Shown here: positions 57,979 through 64,000 of the stretch, one piece after another | How the letters are laid out: every line of letters starts with the position of its first letter | Numbering within the stretch: position 1 is the stretch's first letter | Assembly (NCBI GenBank): GCA_963678705.1 | Contig: OY783219.1 | Coordinates: 2,914,001 to 2,978,000 of the forward strand | Origin: Panorpa germanica | Lineage: Eukaryota; Arthropoda; Insecta; Mecoptera; Panorpidae | Length of the DNA stretch: 64,000 nt | Reading direction: 5' to 3' | Translations under genes and position numbers: made by a program | The notes under the pieces: model-generated | What the model was told of the DNA's origin: nothing | What the model saw: only the letters and a program-made list of their open reading frames with translations | Databases searched by the model: none

Positions 57979-60900
57979 ATGGATAATTATCACTCAGGAA
58001 ATCACTCTGAAAAGTAAGTTTACAGAATTTAATATACTATAATAATTAAGAAAACAATGAGTGCATATAGCTTAAGTTGAGTAACGGGTTACGACATACT
58101 CCCACTTACTTTCTTATTTCGATGCATTTGTTTTATACGGATGAGATCAGAAACGTATGTTTTTTATTGGGCCAAATGAGATATATGTCTTTCATGTCAT
58201 CATTCATCTGAGCAATGTAATTTGCTTTCATAATGGTTACATCAATTCTTTCTTGTGGTCAAAGCTTATTTGAAATGAGTGGGGAATTGAATGAATCTAT
58301 TAAAACCTCATCTTTTATTTATAAAACACTATTAATAACATATATTTCATGTATGAAGCATATTTATTAATAGGATTTAGGAAATCATAATCTAATAAAT
58401 TTGACAGATTACTGTGGACTAGGTAGTACAGTCTACCTATTATCTCGTTATGAATTCCATCAACTACTCTTTACAGCGATATTTACATGATGATTAAAGA
58501 ATGTGTGTTTTCTTCTGTAGAAAAAACAATAACTTTCAAACTTTTTATTGGTGTAAAGGTTTCCAAGAAAATGAAATTCAAAATAGTGACAATAAAAGTA
58601 TGCTATAAAAAAACACGCCCCTGTTTATAAAGTCTCTATCTCACCGTATTATAATAAAGCAGGAACTTCAACTAAAAATAAATTACACGGAACGAATAAC
58701 GATAATGCTACCACTTTAAACGTCACGATTATCGATGAAACACAAAGAAAACAGATTCTTTCGTTTTTACGGTGTTATTAGATATACAATAAGTATCAAA
58801 ATGTTTGTGTTCTATTGATCTGTGTTTGCTTTATTGTTATTGGTACGAAAATTACAAAACAACTTTAGTGTTTATTTACATTTCTGATAATCTACATGGT
58901 TTCAATTTGTAACATGAACAAAATCTTTTTAAAGGCTAGATATCGGGTAATTTGTTTGCTTATCGATAAAAGAAATTCAGGCTATCTAATACATTTTACA
59001 AGATCTGTCATTTTAACTAACAGTGAGTTCAGCAATTGATGCATGTATCTGCAGAACTCAGACTTAATCCTATTTAAGTACTTACACAATACACACATTA
59101 TTTTAGAACATTTTGACTTTTTCGTAATTTGTAAAAGGTTTCTGCACCTTCAGCTAATAGTTTTGTAAAAGTAGGTGTTCTGACGCACGCAAAAATACCA
59201 AAATTGTAATGTTTGTTCTCGGATTGACGTCAGAGATGGGTTAATCGCTCATGAAACTAGACAGTATTTGAAATCGTTGATAAAATAAAGGCAACGGTAA
59301 AAATATTGTCAATAAATGTCCTTCGCACGTGCGCTTTTCTTTACTACCTGTGTCAAAGAAAGGCAAGACAAGTGTAAAACTGTAAATTTTGACAGTCCCC
59401 TAAACTGTCATGGTGCAAAAAAAGTGCAGAAATAAACAATGATAAAAAACGTATTAAGAATGTGAAATAAATATTCTTGAGATATTAAAACACATAAATA
59501 TAAATCTTTATTTATTCATTATTTATGTTTGTTTTTTTAATACGATTTCGTAAATGTTATAATTCAATTTGCGCGATTACTTTTTTGACGTTGAAGACTT
59601 AATATAACTTAATAATAAATAAACATTTGTATTTGTATCGTATAAATAATCAAAACATACATAGAATTATCATTTTTGTTTATATTTATTCATGAATGAA
59701 TGTTGTTATAGTAAATTACAAATTCCAATAACTTTCTATTTTAAAAATATTGCGATGAACGTAGTTATCTATTCAATGAGTTACTTTCAAAGATATGCAT
59801 TAATAAATTATGTATTTTATTTGATCAATAATCTTATGTTATAGTAGCACAACGATCGGTTTTATTTGCGTGGTATTTCATGCTGACTTTGGGTAGAGGG
59901 ATAAATTTATTTATTAGTAGTCCTTCACTGGATTTACGATTGTCTTAAAGACAGTTCTGTTTTTATCGTAGAACTCCTGAAGGTTTTTGTCCGACAATAA
60001 ACTGGCAGTTTGCAAAAATGTATGAAAAGATTAACGTATTTATTGGCCAAATTTTCCGGACATCCGGTTATTCCTAGATAGCTGATATAATATGAAATAA
60101 TTATCAGCAACATTGGAATAATAATGAAATATCTATATTTAAAACTATGACACTAAAATACGTCTAATAATGACAGAATTATTTATTATAATTGATGTCA
60201 ATTTTCAAGGCTGGTGGGATCGCGAGGTCTAGTGGGTCTAACAAGCTAAGTAGGTGTTCTGAAATATCCATACCTAAACGTCTTAGGATCCAGATTCAAG
60301 TTTATTCCTATTGTTCCAAAAATGTATAAATCACATCATTAACTTTGTTTAAAAATACAAATTTATCAAGATGCTGATGCTATCTCAAATTATAAATTCA
60401 AATTTTGTGTTCTTTTGTTTTTGAAGATTAAGAGAGCATTAAAAGTAGCTGCATTAATTGCTGAAATGTAAACATTATGTTAATCGCATTGTTTTCTGTA
60501 AAGTATCATCCACACTGCTGCAAACTTCTCTAATAAGTAGTACCAAATTCAATTCAAGCACACCTTCATCGATATTAATTCACTCTGTAACTAAAAACTG
60601 ATAAAAACAAAAATGTGTGCTTAATGAACAGGACTATGCATATATTCATTGTTATAATACAGTAGTGTTTCAAATTTGCTATCGTCCTAAGCCTATTTAC
60701 AAATTATTATATTATTTACCAGTGGCGTACTTAAAAATGTTGACACAGGACTTACAAAACTTCAGGTGTCCTTTATATCTAATGTAAATTTATCACTGAG
60801 TTTATTATATGTAGTATCAAAATGTAAAAAAGGAAGGGGAAAGAGTTCCGGTTGCCCCAACCAGTAGACGCTTATGCTATATTATTTAGTTACAAAAGTC

Positions 60901-63073
60901 TCTTCGTTTTTGATAACACATGCATCGTGTTAAACAAAACACAAAAATAGAAAATTTAGAAAATTCTTTCCATTTATATAACAATTTTTATAAATATAGT
61001 GAAGCTAATTTTAACCAGGTTAAGTTAAAATTATTTTTCACATTATTTCAGCTTTAATATTATTAGATAGTGCAGTTTTAGTGTAACGAAAAGTGTGCGT
61101 TCAGCCAAGATTTGACTACTTTGTGTTTTGTGAAATTGTTATCAAAGTTATCCACTTGTTATTGGAATACACATGTCTATTATATATGCAAAGCAATAAA
61201 TAAATAAACCTAAATCAATAAAATTATTGCGAAAAGGTAAATAAAGTTAATAAAACTTGAAAAAATTAAATTATAGTAAGTACAGCAGTGCTGACATAAT
61301 TCGAACGCCCCTAAATTTGAGAAAACATTTGTTTTTGTTGGAAATAAATTACATAAGTCGAGTAGGGTAGCCTTTTTACTTTATTTGTAATGTATATTTC
61401 ATTTTGTTCTACTTTTAAAAAATGTACCCGTTTTTGAACCCGAATTAAATCTGTAGCAAATTTAAGAAAATATTTCACAGTGTGTAAAACACCGATTACA
61501 TTAAAATTTACAGGCAGTGTCATAGGTTGGTCATTCTTATCATTTGTCATTACTTAGCACAAAACATTTTGTATAGTATACATATATTTAATTTATACGG
61601 GAGCTAATGTACTATATGCACTCGTTGTTTAATTATATAAATATCAATATAAAAAAAATCGATAATATCTAATTAAACATATTTTTTAATTACAGTTCAC
61701 GGCCTATTTCCGGTCTCTCTCTGAATGGAGGTGCTTCATTCCGGAGTAGTCCAGGATCAGTTCCGGGAACTCCAGTGCTTTCCATGATGCCCCCCGCCAC
61801 GGTAATTGTCAATAAGGATGGCGGGGGGTACGGCATGAAGGTAATTTTATCACTTATTGTATTCATATTTTTTTTAACAAACCTTTTTAAGATTTTTTGA
61901 AACCTCTCTACCCCTAAGTTTTGACGGAAATACCAAGGATAAATAACTTTGCAAACGATTTTATGTGTAACAGACTTTAAAATTTGTCTGTTACATTTTT
62001 TGTCTCTCCCTTGTAATATAATATCTTGACATATATTTTCAGTCACGCAAAAATCACCAAACATACTCGTAAATTAATCACAAAGTTAATTCGAGTATTC
62101 GTGAATTTATAAACAAATTTCTAATGACAGTGATATTGACATTAATTCAAAGACAATCGAATATCAATATATTTGTGTATTCATTCTTTCATACCATTCC
62201 TAAATTAGACAAGAGTAATTATAACATGTTTTGTAAATATACGAGTACATCAAGTCAAGATTACACATTGAACTGACGTGTTCAATTATTTTTGTGTGTT
62301 TATATATATTTACTTCTGTATTTATTGTTTTAGGTATCTGGAGACAAACCTGTGTATGTTCAAAGTGTGAAAGAAGGTGGCGCTGCACAGAGAGCAGGTC
62401 TACATAGCGGGGATAAGATCATCAAAGTAAGTTTGAGAGACCAAATTAGGAAAAGGATCGATTATGATAGATATCCTCGATCCAGCGCTATATTTTCTGG
62501 GTTACGCTGTGTTTTACGGTGCAGAGAATCAATCTCTCGCAAAAATCACTTTACATTCACACCTATTGTTCGATTTAGGCAAAACGTTCAGGGCCTGTAT
62601 TCTTGAGTCTTGCGAACAATGATCGTGATCGAACAGATATGATTAATATGAGTGAAACATTTTACGAATCACTTTTAGAACAGTATTCCTTAACTATAAT
62701 ATTAACTAATAATGAAATCAGGAAGAGTACAGGAATATTCTTTTAAAACTAATTCATAAAATGTTTCACTCATATAAATCAGATCTGTTCGATCACGATT
62801 AATGCTCGCAAGACTCAGGAATACGAGTCCAGGTCCTCACTGCCATCGAACCTATCGAATTTTATTGAATAAAACGTGGAAGAGAAAAAAGCAGCTGCGA
62901 TCAAAGTTGTTTTTAAAAGCAACCCAATTTTACGGGGCTAGACAAATAATATTTTATATATATTCAATAAGTACCCTGACTTTTTACTAATCTTTGACCT
63001 ATTTTTTTGTTACAGGTGAACGGCGTTGATGTCACGGAATCGACTCACACTGAAGTTGTCGCACTTATCAGAT
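57979..63073 (+). CDS. RhoGEF2: PDZ-RhoGEF (RhoGEF2 / ARHGEF11-12 family), 5' part of gene, runs off window
   Basis: Guanine-nucleotide exchange factor for Rho; in flies RhoGEF2 acts downstream of G12/13 signalling in apical constriction. Exons seen: 57979-58013, 61696-61840, 62334-62426, 63016-63073 (ends in phase 1 at AGA T/gtaagt). The start MDNYHSGNHSE is the first in-frame ATG after an in-frame TAA at 57877. After a Ser/Gly/Pro linker comes a PDZ domain: VIVNKDGGGYGMKVSGDKPV, then VQSVKEGGAAQRAGLHSGDK, IIKVNGVDVTESTHTEVVAL and IR. This matches the PDZ of ARHGEF12 in order and in hallmark residues (SGDxPVxVQSVKExGAA, GDxIIKVNG). The carboxylate-binding loop reads GYGM. The RGS-like, DH and PH domains expected for the family lie beyond 64000. 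Confidence 0.92.
58014..61695 (+). other. Intron 1 of RhoGEF2
   Basis: A 3.7-kb AT-rich intron bounded by AA/gtaagt and ttacag/TT. I see no coding exon, RNA gene or clear transposon in it. Short A/T runs and aataaa-like strings are frequent, as expected for this composition. Confidence 0.6.
62427..62588 (+). other. Intronic sequence 5' of the foldback element
   Basis: Follows the good donor AAA/gtaagt of the PDZ exon. It is locally less AT-rich than typical intron here (GGATCGATTATGATAG..., GGTTACGCTGTG) but contains no supported exon. Confidence 0.4.
62589..62838. mobile_element. Foldback / MITE-like element in a RhoGEF2 intron
   Basis: The two halves are near-complete reverse complements over about 100 bases each. 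The left arm runs from CAGGGCCTG through GAGTCTTGCGAAC and GATCGTGATCGAACAGAT to GAGTGAAACATTTTACGAAT. The right arm mirrors this from AATTCATAAAATGTTTCACTC to AGACTCAGGAATAC and CCAGGTCC. There is no coding capacity. It is consistent with a non-autonomous DNA transposon with long terminal inverted repeats; the superfamily is uncertain. Confidence 0.8.
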
Positions 63074-63908
63074 GTAAGTGATCAACTTTTTTCAAATTTA
63101 CCGCCAATTTAATATCCTAATGATTGTAAAGAGTCTTTTTAATAGGCGGCGACACTGTTCAACGTACTTCACTATCGTTTATTTAATTTTCCAACCTACA
63201 ATTAGAGAGTGTCAGTAACTACTTCTTTCTTAAGTATAGTCATTTCTTTATAGGTTCAGTTTATTCTTAGAATCTAATAATTTCCAACTCATTTTTACTT
63301 TGATGATTAGCTAAATTAATGGAATTAACATTCGTCAAATTAATCGCTTACGTAATCATTTTTTTTATACATTTATAACAGGTGTGATTTTTTATAAAAC
63401 ACGAAATGTAAAATATAATTATTTTGCATTAAATTAATAATATTACTCGCTAGAACTTATATGAATATTTATAAATATTAGTCAGATGTTTGGAATGTTT
63501 AAATCGACCTAATATTAGTAATTTTGACCGACTTTTCCTTAATCGCAAGTTGATTACTTTAGAGGATTATTGTTTTAATTTGGATAAAGAAATCATCATC
63601 CTTGTATTTTATTTGAGAATATAAAAAGAGTTTTTTAGTACTTGTAATTCTCGGCCTGCATCCTACCTGGCATTATTTTATCGTCGGTAGTCTTCATAAA
63701 ATTTATTACGGAGACATATTGGCCGAGAAGATTTAGGGTTTCTCACACTGGAACATACTTGACTTTTTCAGTACTGCTAACAGTTATATATCCAAACTCT
63801 TTGGTACAGAACGACCTTCTGTCTGTTAACTATATCATGAACACCGGATCGTTGAGAAGAGAAAACGATACAGATGTATAATATGCACTTTTATTACCTT
63901 CGATACAA

Positions 63909-64000
63909 TGGGCTTGTGTCCTCATTTTTTAGTGGTCGATTTTTCAATTGTTGATTGAAATTGATGTTAATAAATGTGTATTGGCGTGTCTATTTTATTA
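63909..64000 (-). repeat. Dispersed repeat, copy 2 (inverted partner at 43236-43330), cut by window edge
   Basis: Reverse-complement copy of the repeat in the receptor intron. It lies downstream of the last visible RhoGEF2 exon and continues past the window. Similarity stops near GGGCTTGTGTCCTCA, which probably marks one end of the element. Confidence 0.75.

Noticed and set aside
61690-62064. 124-codon minus-strand frame
   Set aside because: Overlaps the RhoGEF2 exon 61696-61840 in antisense and continues into intron; no motif of its own.
1-64000. tRNA, rRNA or other structural RNA genes
   Set aside because: The only clear polymerase III B-box-like sequence belongs to the SINE at 33752-33999; no cloverleaf or rRNA-like stretch was recognised.

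Overview
This looks like nuclear genomic DNA from an insect, most likely a moth or butterfly (Lepidoptera). The base composition is AT-rich, the genes have many small exons with GT..AG introns, and the non-coding DNA is full of decayed transposons. The strongest taxonomic clue is a reverse-strand element opening with TCTATACTAATATTATAAAG followed by a TTTG run, which I associate with lepidopteran Helitrons. The order is an inference from repeats; no species can be named. A 200-base run of N at 30093-30292 is an assembly gap.

All well-supported genes lie in the right-hand 24 kb, on the + strand. (1) 40383-52674 is the 3' part of a nephrin-like cell-adhesion receptor, orthologous to Drosophila sticks-and-stones (sns) or its paralogue hibris. 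It has eight immunoglobulin domains, each split over two exons, then a fibronectin type III domain, a transmembrane exon, a conserved cytoplasmic exon and a long terminal exon ending in GHLV. The signal peptide and probably one more Ig domain lie upstream, outside what I could find. (2) 56324-57230 is a complete four-exon glyoxalase I gene (180 residues, all four metal ligands present). (3) 57979-63073 is the 5' part of a PDZ-RhoGEF gene (Drosophila RhoGEF2, vertebrate ARHGEF11/12), showing the start codon and most of the PDZ domain, and running off the window.

The left 40 kb carries no gene I can defend. It holds 5'-truncated LINE fragments of at least one recurring family (22137-22483 has an 18-bp target-site duplication), a tRNA-derived SINE with an 11-bp target-site duplication (33752-33999), Helitron pieces, a five-copy 105-bp tandem array, a long (TA)n run, degenerate G-rich repeats over about 2.1 kb and several foldback elements. 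Two weak minus-strand exon candidates (29912-30092 and 16809-16959) are recorded as speculation.

The three genes need not act together: the receptor works in cell-cell adhesion (myoblast fusion, nephrocyte diaphragm and eye patterning in flies), glyoxalase I in methylglyoxal detoxification and the RhoGEF in Rho-driven actomyosin contraction. The most interesting observation is a tandem pair of homologous, phase-matched transmembrane exons in the receptor gene (50962-51123 and 51264-51410), which look like mutually exclusive alternatives. Also worth checking are a perfect 23-bp hairpin with an 11-nt loop (26535-26591) and an Ig domain lacking its B-strand cysteine.
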